Shown here in pieces: positions 34,420 through 43,461 of a stretch of DNA of 45,714 nucleotides. The notes beneath the pieces are model-generated. The model worked only from the letters and a program-made list of their open reading frames with translations. It ran no database searches and was not told the DNA's origin. Every line of letters starts with the position of its first letter. Position 1 is the first letter of the stretch. The stretch is taken from the NCBI GenBank assembly GCA_945906915.1, contig CAMDSI010000001.1:1-45714 (forward strand), in the 5' to 3' direction. This stretch comes from Spirosoma fluviale. GTDB taxonomy: Bacteria > Bacteroidota > Bacteroidia > Cytophagales > Spirosomataceae. Position numbers and translations under genes: made by a program.

Positions 34420-36909
34420 TTATTTTTTACGTGCTTTCTTAGGTGCAGGAGCAGCGTCGCCTAAAGCTAAACACTCCTCTAATGTTAAATCTGCTGGTTC
34501 TGTTCCTTTCGGAATCTTTACATTTCTTTTTCCAATTTGAATATAGGGTCCATACATGCCATTTACAACCTTTACAGACTCATTTTCAGCAAATTCTTTA
34601 ATAAATTTATTCGCTTCTACTTTACGCTTTGCCTCAATTAATTCAATCGCACGTTCTTGATCGATAGTTGCTAAATTATCTGTTTTGGCCAAAGAATAAT
34701 ACTTCCCATTATGCTTGACATAAGGCCCGAAACGACCTTTACCCGTCTCAATTAAGGAATCCTCAAAATATCCTAATCCACCCGCTTCCGCATCTTTTAA
34801 TGCTTGTGCAATAACTTCAATGGCTTGATCCATTTCAATGGTAAAAGGATCGTGCGTATCTGGCAAACTCGTAAACTTACCATCATATTTAATATATGGA
34901 CCTAATTTACCCGCTCCGATAATAACCGGCATATCGTTATGAATACCTACTTCACGCGGCAATTTAGGTCGTTCTAATAAGGCCAAAGCCTCTTCAAACG
35001 TTAGGGTGCTCACGGCTTGTGACTTCATCAAATTCGCAAAGACAGGCTTTTCTTCTTCCGAAGATTCCCCTAACTGAACGAAAGGACCAAATTTACCTAA
35101 ACGAACAGAAACTAATCGACCCGTTTTAGGATCAACTCCTAATTCACGACCACCACCTACAGAACTACGATTAATTGATTTAGAATCTTCAATGGTTTGG
35201 TGGAAAGACTTATAGAAATTCTTCATTAAAGTCGTCCACTCTAATTTACCTTTGGCAATATTATCAAATTCATCCTCCATCTCCGCAGTGAAGGTATAAT
35301 CGACCACATTCTCAAAATTCTCCACTAGGAAGTCAGTCACTAAAGTACCAATGTGTGAAGGGAATAACTTCGATTTCTCTGTCCCAACAATTTCTGATGC
35401 TTTTGTCCCAGCAATCTCATTATTTGAAAGAACCCAAGTTTGAAACTCGCGCTCTCTACCAGGCCGATCTTCTTTCACTACGTAAGCACGCTTAATAATA
35501 GTAGAAATCGTAGGCGCATAGGTAGAAGGGCGACCGATGCCTTTTTCTTCCAAAGCCTTTACTAAACTAGCCTCCGTATATCGAGGAGCAGCTCTAGAAA
35601 AGCGCTCCTGAGCCTTCATTTCATCTAAATCTAATACTTGACCTACATTCAATGGAGGCAACATATCTTTATTCTCATCCTCCTCGTCCTCATCCTTACC
35701 TTCTAAATAAGCCTTCAAAAATCCTTCAAAAGCAATCACTTCCCCTTGCGCTGATAAAAGCTCGGGAGTCGTTGAAATATCAATTAAAGCCGTCGTACGC
35801 TCGATTAAGGCATCTGCCATTTGAGACGCAATTGCGCGCTTCCAAATTAATTCATATAAACGCTTTTCTCTTGCATCACCTGTAATACTATGATTAGCGA
35901 AATCCGTTGGACGGATGGCTTCGTGAGCCTCTTGTGCATTTTCAGCTTTAGTTTTAAACTGACGACCGTAATGGAACTTAGCACCATAAGCTGATTCAAT
36001 CTCAGCTTTAGCTTTATCTCGCGCTTCTTGGGATAACATGGTAGAATCGGTACGCATATAAGTGATGCGGCCAGATTCGTATAATTTTTGGGCTACAGAC
36101 ATCGTCGTAGCTACAGCAAATCCCAATTTACGGGACGCTTCTTGCTGTAAGGTGGATGTGGTAAATGGGGGAGCTGGGGACTTTTTAGCTGGTTTAGTTT
36201 CTAAACTCTTGATGCTAAAGGCAGCGCCAACACATCTTTTAAGGAAGTCTAATGCCTCATTTTCTTTAGCAAAAGCCTTCGACAATTCTGCCTTTAAGAC
36301 TTTTTTTCCAGGTAAATCAAAGTGAGCTACCACTTTAAAGGTGGCAATGGATGCGTGATTTTCAATTTCACGCTCTCTTTCTACAATCAACCGAACGGCT
36401 ACGGATTGAACACGACCCGCGGATAAACCTTTTTGAACTTTAGACCAAAGTACCGGCGACAACTCAAATCCGATCAAGCGATCCATAATTCGACGAGCCT
36501 GCTGCGCATTCACTAAGTCCATATCAATGGTTCTTGGTTGCGTAATGGCATGTAAAATCGCTGGCTTTGTAATCTCGCGAAAAACAATGCGCTTCGCGTT
36601 ATCTTTCAATCCTAACGCTTCTTTTAAATGCCACGAAATAGCTTCTCCCTCGCGGTCATCATCCGTTGCTAACCAAACTTCTTCGGCAGATTTCGCTAAA
36701 CTTTTTAACTCCGAAATAACTTTAGTCTTATCCGCAGAAACAACATAGGTAGGAGCGAAGTCATTATCTACATCAATGGCTTTATCACCTTTTATAGGCA
36801 AATCTCGAACGTGACCAAAAGAAGACTTCACCACGAAATCCTTCCCCAAATATCCTTCTATGGTCTTTGCTTTTGCTGGAGACTCGACGATGACTAAATT
36901 TTTTGCCAT
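34420..36909 (-). CDS. topA: DNA topoisomerase I
   Basis: 829 residues, type IA. The Toprim domain starts KNLVIVESPAKAKTIEGYL and includes ATDDDREGEAI; the catalytic tyrosine is Tyr284 in RITYMRTDS. The C-terminal third consists of repeats of the form GKFGPFV, GKLGPYIKYDGKF and GRFGPYVKHNGKYY, which replace the zinc fingers of proteobacterial enzymes. The very end is basic (KKARKK). It relaxes negative supercoils. A good promoter lies 37 bases upstream; folD follows after 4 bases. Confidence 0.97.
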   Translation of the reverse strand: MAKNLVIVESPAKAKTIEGYLGKDFVVKSSFGHVRDLPIKGDKAIDVDNDFAPTYVVSADKTKVISELKSLAKSAEEVWLATDDDREGEAISWHLKEALGLKDNAKRIVFREITKPAILHAITQPRTIDMDLVNAQQARRIMDRLIGFELSPVLWSKVQKGLSAGRVQSVAVRLIVEREREIENHASIATFKVVAHFDLPGKKVLKAELSKAFAKENEALDFLKRCVGAAFSIKSLETKPAKKSPAPPFTTSTLQQEASRKLGFAVATTMSVAQKLYESGRITYMRTDSTMLSQEARDKAKAEIESAYGAKFHYGRQFKTKAENAQEAHEAIRPTDFANHSITGDAREKRLYELIWKRAIASQMADALIERTTALIDISTTPELLSAQGEVIAFEGFLKAYLEGKDEDEEDENKDMLPPLNVGQVLDLDEMKAQERFSRAAPRYTEASLVKALEEKGIGRPSTYAPTISTIIKRAYVVKEDRPGREREFQTWVLSNNEIAGTKASEIVGTEKSKLFPSHIGTLVTDFLVENFENVVDYTFTAEMEDEFDNIAKGKLEWTTLMKNFYKSFHQTIEDSKSINRSSVGGGRELGVDPKTGRLVSVRLGKFGPFVQLGESSEEEKPVFANLMKSQAVSTLTFEEALALLERPKLPREVGIHNDMPVIIGAGKLGPYIKYDGKFTSLPDTHDPFTIEMDQAIEVIAQALKDAEAGGLGYFEDSLIETGKGRFGPYVKHNGKYYSLAKTDNLATIDQERAIELIEAKRKVEANKFIKEFAENESVKVVNGMYGPYIQIGKRNVKIPKGTEPADLTLEECLALGDAAPAPKKARKK

Positions 36910-36945
36910 TATGCTGATTAGAAAATGAAATACTTAACACGAGTC

Positions 36946-36973
36946 CAAATATAAGGGCTCTAAATTTAACAAA
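36946..36973 (-). promoter_or_regulatory. Probable topA promoter (TTTG / TATATTTG)
   Basis: On the minus strand TTTG (36970-36973) is followed after 16 bases by TATATTTG (36946-36953). The topA ATG is 36 bases downstream. Confidence 0.5.
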
Positions 36974-37006
36974 GAGTCAAAAATTGCCGAAAGGCGAAAA
37001 AAAATA

Positions 37007-39304
37007 TTAATCCGGGATATTTCCAATACGAATTCGAGAATTAATATTCACCCTAAAACCGATGTAACTAAACTCGCCATTTATAAAGTTGGCGATTGCT
37101 TCTAAACGAAAAACTTTAAACACGCCATCTAAGCCATAGCCTAATTCAGTATAGAGTAAATTTTGATTTTGGACGTAATTAGCATTAGCAATTAAAACCT
37201 CCTTTACATATAACTTTTTCATACCTAAAAGCGGCTTTAACCACAGATTGGAAAACTGAAAAAAGCTAAGGGCCTCTACATAAGATCCCGCTGTTGAATT
37301 AGCATAATGATTCACATTTAGACGTTGATTAGATCCTCCCGTTAAATTCTGATAATAACCCACTAATCGATGAGAACCTAACATTTCTCCTGCTTGAATT
37401 AGGTTTAATGATCCGTTATAATGCTTAAAATCAATGAAATAGGTTGGTTTATTTCCCAAGAAAGTACCCGCATTAACTATTAAACCCATTTTAATCCAAG
37501 GATTCACTTCAATATTATGTAAATAGGACAGTTCCAATTGATTAAAATCTGTTGACGAACCAAACACATCTTTCCATCCTGCCCTATATTTAGCTAATAA
37601 TAGGGGAGATGAACCCCAATCAGTTAAGCGCGTATTAGCGCGATAAATTTGAGTTAAAAAGGGCCTAAAACCTACCTGCAATTGTGTTATAAATGATTTA
37701 TGCGTAGCAAATCCATCTGTTTTATATTCTGAATTAGTAGGATTATTAGGTTGATACTCACGATTAAGAAAATTAATCCAATAATAATCCGTGGTATTAT
37801 CCATTTGACTTCTTTCCGAATATTCAATTAAAGATTTCAAGAAGAATCGAGCAGAGAATCGTTTTGTGAAATTTAATGAGGTGAACTTTGTCCGATAAAT
37901 CTTCATCTGGTTATTCTTTAAAAGCAAAGTAGACAGCGAATTCATCTCTGGAGAAATGGTATTTTCAGGATTATATTGGGCTACAAAATCTGCGTTTGTA
38001 AACAATAAATCAAATGAATCAGCTCGATAACGTAATTTAACCAAACCTGAATTACGGTTAATGCCAAAGGCTCTACGGCCTAAAACCTCTGCTTCTAACC
38101 AATGGTAGCGTGACCAACGCTTACGAAAAACAAGTCCTGTATTAGCCACAAAACCTTCCACCGTATTGAAATTGGAATCAAAGACCGGGGACTTTAAATA
38201 AATCTCAAACGGATAAAAATCCCGCTTAAACTTTCCGAAATAGAACGAATTACTCAAAATCAATTGAGTCAGATTAAATGGTCTTACTCTAAAGCTATCA
38301 ATTAAAACCTCCTTACTTGTAATTCCGGGAACCTCATTAAAGAAAACAGGATTCAAGCTCGTGGATTGATCCGTTTTCTTAAAATAAACCGAATCAATCA
38401 TCAATAAATTAGACGTAGGCCGCTGCTTCCATTTAAGGAGTAAGGAACCATGTAAATTGGTCAAAAACTGATTAGCAAATGTTTCATCAAAGGCTACAGC
38501 AGAGATATTTAAAGTTTCCGATGGATTCGTAGGTTCAGTAAACAAACGCGGGTTAAAGGTCCATTGCTCAGGTGAACCTAAGGTCTCTTGTTCCCATATA
38601 TATTCCCCATCACTTCCTAGTAATCCTGCCACAAGTCTAATTTGCCCTCTTTTAGGAAGCCATTTTCCTTGATAATATTGATGAATTAAATCAAATTGAT
38701 AATCGATCGCATCAGCAAATACAGCGCCTTGAAAACGAACAATCCATCCAGCTTCATCTAACGTTAATGTACCCTTGAACAGGTGATCACGTCTTAACTT
38801 AGGTTCCACCTGAAATTGAAGACATTTTTTACCTTCTATTAACGTATCACCTTTGAAATTAAAAAGATAGTAGGATTTTGCTTGAAAACTCAACGGAGAT
38901 ACACAGGAGGATCCTACATAGTCTTGGTATAAATCTGGCCAAAGAAACAACGTAGGTTTGGCATATTTCTTGTGAAAAGTTTGAACCGATTCAATACCAT
39001 GAATCATTTGATTTAAATGACCTATATGTACCTCAGATATGGTTTGATTACCGTACCATTGACCCATTTGAATTCCTTCTTTTGCAGCCAATCGTTTTCT
39101 AGCTATACCAATTACCCGATTAAACCGGGCTTTTTCCTGCACCTTAACACGTATTTTAAAGGAACCGATAGCTTGTCCATGTTCATCTGCTGAGTGCAAT
39201 GCATTTTCTAAAACTGAGGAGGGAGATAGGGATTGAGCTTGAGCTTCATTCTGTGAAAAATGAAAAAAACATCCAATCAAAAGGAATATTTTCAAATAGT
39301 TCAA
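37007..39304 (-). CDS. DUF5686-like outer-membrane beta-barrel protein
   Basis: 765 residues. MNYLKIFLLIGCFFHFSQNE with AQAQ afterwards is a signal peptide. The middle holds FKGTLTLDEAGWIVRFQGAV and YQGKWLPKRGQIRL, which recall DUF5686; the second half is made of alternating aromatic strands typical of an outer-membrane barrel, ending in a strand with alternating residues (GFRVNINSRIRIG). Most DUF5686 proteins start with a carboxypeptidase-regulatory-like domain, which appears absent here. It stands alone, divergent from aconitase across 171 bases. Confidence 0.62.
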   Translation of the reverse strand: MNYLKIFLLIGCFFHFSQNEAQAQSLSPSSVLENALHSADEHGQAIGSFKIRVKVQEKARFNRVIGIARKRLAAKEGIQMGQWYGNQTISEVHIGHLNQMIHGIESVQTFHKKYAKPTLFLWPDLYQDYVGSSCVSPLSFQAKSYYLFNFKGDTLIEGKKCLQFQVEPKLRRDHLFKGTLTLDEAGWIVRFQGAVFADAIDYQFDLIHQYYQGKWLPKRGQIRLVAGLLGSDGEYIWEQETLGSPEQWTFNPRLFTEPTNPSETLNISAVAFDETFANQFLTNLHGSLLLKWKQRPTSNLLMIDSVYFKKTDQSTSLNPVFFNEVPGITSKEVLIDSFRVRPFNLTQLILSNSFYFGKFKRDFYPFEIYLKSPVFDSNFNTVEGFVANTGLVFRKRWSRYHWLEAEVLGRRAFGINRNSGLVKLRYRADSFDLLFTNADFVAQYNPENTISPEMNSLSTLLLKNNQMKIYRTKFTSLNFTKRFSARFFLKSLIEYSERSQMDNTTDYYWINFLNREYQPNNPTNSEYKTDGFATHKSFITQLQVGFRPFLTQIYRANTRLTDWGSSPLLLAKYRAGWKDVFGSSTDFNQLELSYLHNIEVNPWIKMGLIVNAGTFLGNKPTYFIDFKHYNGSLNLIQAGEMLGSHRLVGYYQNLTGGSNQRLNVNHYANSTAGSYVEALSFFQFSNLWLKPLLGMKKLYVKEVLIANANYVQNQNLLYTELGYGLDGVFKVFRLEAIANFINGEFSYIGFRVNINSRIRIGNIPD

Positions 39305-39439
39305 GCGGATTGTAGATTTAAAAGTTAAAATAGTCCTATTTAAAATAGATTAAATCAAGCAATAGAACAAAGTTCTTAATAATTAATTAACAAAGGAAAT
39401 GTTATCCTACAAATAGTGGCAAATTTGAAGCTAATCTAT

Positions 39440-39447
39440 TAATTTTG
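39440..39447 (+). promoter_or_regulatory. -7 box for aconitase gene
   Basis: TAATTTTG fits TAnnTTTG and lies 28 bases above the start. A TTTG at 39424-39427 is too close (12 bases) to be a normal -33 element. Confidence 0.4.
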
Positions 39448-39475
39448 TAAACATTTTTTACATAACAATTTTACC

Positions 39476-41740
39476 ATGGCCTTTGATATTGAAATGATTA
39501 AAGCTGTTTACGATCGCATGCCGGCTCGCATAGCTGCTGCTCGTGCGTTAACAGGTAAACCGCTTACATTAACAGAAAAAATTCTTTATAGCCATCTATG
39601 GGAAGGCGAAGCCTCTACTGCTTGTGCAAGAGGTGCTTCTTATGTAGATTTTGCGCCAGACCGTGTAGCGATGCAAGATGCGACAGCTCAAATGGCCTTA
39701 TTACAATTCATGCAAGCCGGACGTCCACAAGTGGCTGTACCTTCAACTGTGCATTGTGATCACTTAATTGAAGCTAAAGTAGCCTCTACTACCGATTTAA
39801 AAGTAGCGGTTGATAAAAATAAAGAGGTCTATGACTTCTTGTCGTCTGTTTCAGACAAATATGGTATCGGTTTCTGGAAACCAGGTGCAGGTATCATTCA
39901 CCAAGTAGTATTAGAAAATTATGCCTTCCCTGGAGGAATGATGATCGGAACTGATTCTCACACAGTCAATGCGGGTGGATTAGGAATGATTGCAATCGGT
40001 GTAGGTGGTGCTGATGCCTGCGATGTAATGGCAGGTTTAGCTTGGGAATTAAAGTTCCCTAAACTAATTGGAGTTAAACTAACAGGTAAATTAAATGGTT
40101 GGACCTCTGCGAAAGATGTTATTTTGAAGGTAGCAGGCATTCTTACTGTAAAAGGTGGAACGGGTGCAGTCGTTGAATATTTTGGCGAAGGAGCGACATC
40201 CATGTCTTGTACTGGTAAAGGAACCATTTGTAATATGGGTGCTGAAATCGGTGCGACTACTTCCACGTTTGGTTATGATGCATCGATGGCCCGTTATTTA
40301 GAGTCTACCGGTCGTGCGGATGTAGCCGCTTTAGCGAATGGTGTGAAAGAACACTTAACAGCTGATCCTGAAGTATACGCTAGCCCAGAAAAATACTTCG
40401 ATCAAGTAATTGAAATCGATTTAGATACATTAGAGCCACACTTGAATGGTCCTTTCACTCCAGATTTAGCTACGCCTATTTCTAAGATGAAAGAAATGGC
40501 TGAGAAAAATGGCTGGCCTACGAAAGTGGAAGTTGGTTTAATCGGTTCATGTACGAACTCGTCATACGAAGACATAGCACGTGCTGCGTCCTTAGCGAAA
40601 CAAGTAGCTGCTAAAGGATTAAAAACAAAAGCGCAATTCACGATTACACCCGGCTCTGAACTAGTTCGCTATACGATCGAGCGGGATGGTTTCATCGCGA
40701 CATTTGATTCAATTGGTGCAACCGTATTCTCTAATGCTTGTGGACCTTGCATAGGCCAATGGGCTCGTCCAGGTGCTGAAAAAGGAGAAAAGAATACGAT
40801 TGTTCACTCTTTCAATAGAAACTTTGCAAAACGTGCAGATGGTAATCCTAACACCTTCGCCTTTGTAGCATCTCCAGAAATGGTGACTGCCTTAGCGATA
40901 GCTGGTGATCTTACTTTCAACCCATTAACGGATACTTTAACGAACGATAAGGGAGAACAAGTTAAATTAGACGCCCCTTCAGGAGATGAATTACCGAAAT
41001 TAGGATTCGCTGCTGAAGATGCTGGCTACCAAGCTCCAGCAGAAGACGGTTCAGGCGTTCAAGTAAAAGTTTCTGTTACTTCAGATCGTTTACAATTATT
41101 AGATCCATTCGCTGCTTGGGAAGGATCAGATTTGAAAGGTTTGAAATTATTAATAAAGGCCAAAGGTAAATGTACCACAGATCATATTTCTATGGCAGGT
41201 CCTTGGTTGAAATACCGCGGCCATTTAGACAATATCTCTAACAACATGTTAATAGGTGCAGTTAACTTCTTCAATGAGAAGACAGATAACGTAAAGAACG
41301 CCTTAACGGGAGAATATGGTCCAGTTCCTGCTACACAACGTGCTTATAAAGCAGCAGGAGTAGGAACAATTGTAGTAGGAGATACTAACTACGGTGAAGG
41401 TTCATCACGCGAGCATGCAGCTATGGAACCACGTCATTTAGGTGTTCGTGCGGTTCTAGTAAAATCTTTCGCTCGTATTCATGAAACGAATTTGAAAAAG
41501 CAAGGCATGTTAGCCTTGACTTTTACAAATGAAGCTGATTATGACAAAATACAAGAAGACGATGCGATCAACATTGTAGGTTTAGGAAGCTTTGCTCCGG
41601 AGAAATCCTTGACTATTGAGTTAATTCATTCAAATGGTAGTACAGAGAGTTTTGCTGTAAACCATACCTATAATGAACAACAAATCGAATGGTTCAAAGC
41701 AGGTGGTGCCTTAAACATCATACGTGCATCAGTAAAATAA
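39476..41740 (+). CDS. acn: Aconitate hydratase, mitochondrial type
   Basis: 754 residues. TVHCDHLIEA and IGTDSHTVNAGGLGMIAIGVGGADA, the cluster cysteines in GSCTNSS and SNACGPCIGQW, and the C-terminal swivel domain with YGEGSSREHAAMEPRHLG identify it. Domain arrangement and length follow the mitochondrial aconitase group rather than AcnA or AcnB. It converts citrate to isocitrate with a [4Fe-4S] cluster. A hairpin follows the stop. Confidence 0.96.
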   Translation: MAFDIEMIKAVYDRMPARIAAARALTGKPLTLTEKILYSHLWEGEASTACARGASYVDFAPDRVAMQDATAQMALLQFMQAGRPQVAVPSTVHCDHLIEAKVASTTDLKVAVDKNKEVYDFLSSVSDKYGIGFWKPGAGIIHQVVLENYAFPGGMMIGTDSHTVNAGGLGMIAIGVGGADACDVMAGLAWELKFPKLIGVKLTGKLNGWTSAKDVILKVAGILTVKGGTGAVVEYFGEGATSMSCTGKGTICNMGAEIGATTSTFGYDASMARYLESTGRADVAALANGVKEHLTADPEVYASPEKYFDQVIEIDLDTLEPHLNGPFTPDLATPISKMKEMAEKNGWPTKVEVGLIGSCTNSSYEDIARAASLAKQVAAKGLKTKAQFTITPGSELVRYTIERDGFIATFDSIGATVFSNACGPCIGQWARPGAEKGEKNTIVHSFNRNFAKRADGNPNTFAFVASPEMVTALAIAGDLTFNPLTDTLTNDKGEQVKLDAPSGDELPKLGFAAEDAGYQAPAEDGSGVQVKVSVTSDRLQLLDPFAAWEGSDLKGLKLLIKAKGKCTTDHISMAGPWLKYRGHLDNISNNMLIGAVNFFNEKTDNVKNALTGEYGPVPATQRAYKAAGVGTIVVGDTNYGEGSSREHAAMEPRHLGVRAVLVKSFARIHETNLKKQGMLALTFTNEADYDKIQEDDAINIVGLGSFAPEKSLTIELIHSNGSTESFAVNHTYNEQQIEWFKAGGALNIIRASVK

Positions 41741-41771
41741 TTTGAAATAGGGGTAAAATTGCTTAATTTTG
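41741..41771 (+). promoter_or_regulatory. prs promoter (TTTG-N19-TAATTTTG)
   Basis: TTTG at 41741-41744, directly after the aconitase stop, and TAATTTTG at 41764-41771 are separated by 19 bases, an ideal Bacteroidota promoter. The prs start is 35 bases downstream. Confidence 0.65.
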
Positions 41772-41775
41772 CCCC
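41750..41775. terminator. Hairpin after aconitase, overlapping the prs promoter
   Basis: GGGGTAAAATT at 41750-41760 pairs with AATTTTGCCCC at 41765-41775 (one G-T pair) around a 4-base loop. It has only a weak T-run, so termination efficiency is uncertain. The -7 box of prs lies within the right arm. Confidence 0.5.
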
Positions 41776-41806
41776 TTATTAAAAAATAATAAGCCCTTAC
41801 AAACCC

Positions 41807-42748
41807 ATGGCAGCTATTAACGCAGTTAAAATATTTTCTGGTTCTGCATCTAATTATTTAGCGAAGGATATAGCTAAGTATTATGGAAAAGATTTAGGCG
41901 CTGTAACGACTTTAAAGTTCTCAGACGGTGAAATGTCACCAAGTTTTGACGAATCAGTACGTGGATGTGATGTATTTATCATTCAATCTACGTTCCCTTC
42001 GGCGGATAATTTGATGGAGTTATTATTAATGATCGATGCCGCTAGACGTGCATCGGCTCACTACGTAACGGCTGTTATTCCTTATTTTGGTTATTCCCGT
42101 CAAGATCGCAAAGATCGTCCACGCGTGGGTATTGGAGCAAAATTAATTGGCAATTTATTAACTGCAGCAGGAGCAGATCGTTTAATGACGATTGACTTAC
42201 ATGCAGGCCAAATCCAAGGTTTCATGGACTTCCCAGTAGATCACTTAGAAGGTAATGCCATCTTTGTTCCCTATTTAAAGTCTTTAAATTTAGAGAACAT
42301 CCTTTTCGCATCACCCGACGTGGGAGGCGTTGTTCGTACGCGTAATATGGCCAAATTCTTCAATGCGGAGATGGTTATTTGCGATAAGCACCGTAAGCGT
42401 GCTAATGAAATTGCTTCGATGCAATTAATTGGAGACGTAAAGGGTGCTGATGTGATCTTAGTCGATGACTTAATTGATACCGGAGGTACTTTGTGCAAAG
42501 CGGCTCAATTAATCATGGACAAGGGAGCAAATTCAGTAAGGGCGGTTGTCACCCACCCGGTTTTATCAGGAAAAGCATACGAAAACATTTCTAATTCTGT
42601 TTTAACAGAATTATTAGTGACGGATACCATTCCTTCTAAACAAGCTTGTGACAAAATTAAGATTCTTTCGGTTGCTGAGCTTTTTGCAAAGGCTATCGGA
42701 CGTATCCGTGATCACGAATCTATCAGTTCATTATTTATTAAATATTAA
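41807..42748 (+). CDS. prs: Ribose-phosphate pyrophosphokinase
   Basis: 313 residues. FSDGE near the N-terminus, YFGYSRQDRKDRPR (catalytic loop), DLHAGQIQGFMDFPVDHL, and the PRPP-binding loop VDDLIDTGGT are diagnostic. It makes PRPP from ribose-5-phosphate and ATP, feeding nucleotide, histidine and NAD synthesis. The L25 gene follows by 61 bases, as is common in bacteria. Confidence 0.97.
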   Translation: MAAINAVKIFSGSASNYLAKDIAKYYGKDLGAVTTLKFSDGEMSPSFDESVRGCDVFIIQSTFPSADNLMELLLMIDAARRASAHYVTAVIPYFGYSRQDRKDRPRVGIGAKLIGNLLTAAGADRLMTIDLHAGQIQGFMDFPVDHLEGNAIFVPYLKSLNLENILFASPDVGGVVRTRNMAKFFNAEMVICDKHRKRANEIASMQLIGDVKGADVILVDDLIDTGGTLCKAAQLIMDKGANSVRAVVTHPVLSGKAYENISNSVLTELLVTDTIPSKQACDKIKILSVAELFAKAIGRIRDHESISSLFIKY

Positions 42749-42809
42749 TTTCAACCGTTTCTAGGGGATAGCCTTTGTGCGAAAGACTAGAAGCATTAAC
42801 AAAAACAAG

Positions 42810-43376
42810 ATGAAAAAATTAGAGATTGTAGGGTTTAAAAGAGCGAATCTCGGTACGAAGAGCGCAAATGATTTACGCAACGAAGCTTTAGCACCATGTG
42901 TATTGTATGGTGGTTCTGAGCAAGTTCATTTCGCTGTTCCAATGATCCTTTTCCGCGAATTATTATATTCTGCGGATGTATACGAAGTTGAATTAAACAT
43001 TGAGGGTACTAAATACCGTGCCATCCTTCAAGATGCACAATTTCACCCAGTGAACGAGATGATCTACCATGTAGACTTCTTAGAAATTCAAAAAGGCAAG
43101 GCAATCAAGATTGCTGTACCTATTAAAGTAGTTGGAAATTCTCCAGGTGTTATAAAAGGGGGTAAAATGGTGCAAAAATTACGTAAAGTAACTTTACGTG
43201 GTCAAGCAGAAAGCATTCCTGATTTCGTAACAGTTGATATTTCTGGTTTAGACTTAGGTCAAACAGTTAAAGTAAACAAACTACAGGTAGAAGGATGTGA
43301 GATCTTAAATCCAATGTCTAACCCAGTAGCAACAATCGATATCCCAAGAGCATTAAGAGGCAAGTTAACTGCTTAA
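42810..43376 (+). CDS. rplY: Ribosomal protein L25/Ctc form
   Basis: 188 residues. The N-terminal L25 domain (KRANLGTKSANDLRNEALAPCVLYG) binds 5S rRNA; the C-terminal TL5/Ctc domain ends at PRALRGKLTA. I prefer the ATG at 42810: the in-frame GTG at 42777 would add 11 basic residues not seen in L25, and a possible -7 element (TAGCCTTTG) overlaps that GTG. It is downstream of prs, as is common. Confidence 0.93.
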   Translation: MKKLEIVGFKRANLGTKSANDLRNEALAPCVLYGGSEQVHFAVPMILFRELLYSADVYEVELNIEGTKYRAILQDAQFHPVNEMIYHVDFLEIQKGKAIKIAVPIKVVGNSPGVIKGGKMVQKLRKVTLRGQAESIPDFVTVDISGLDLGQTVKVNKLQVEGCEILNPMSNPVATIDIPRALRGKLTA

Positions 43377-43411
43377 TTTCTTTAAAGGATTTCACTGATT
43401 GATAGATAAAG

Positions 43412-43440
43412 AAAAAGCCCCGCAATTGCGGGGCTTTTTT
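43412..43440. terminator. Bidirectional terminator between rplY and hppA
   Basis: AAAAAGCCCCGCAA at 43412-43425 and TTGCGGGGCTTTTT at 43426-43439 are perfect complements. A-run and T-run allow use by both convergent genes. Confidence 0.9.
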
Positions 43441-43461
43441 TATGCCTATACCTACATAAAC

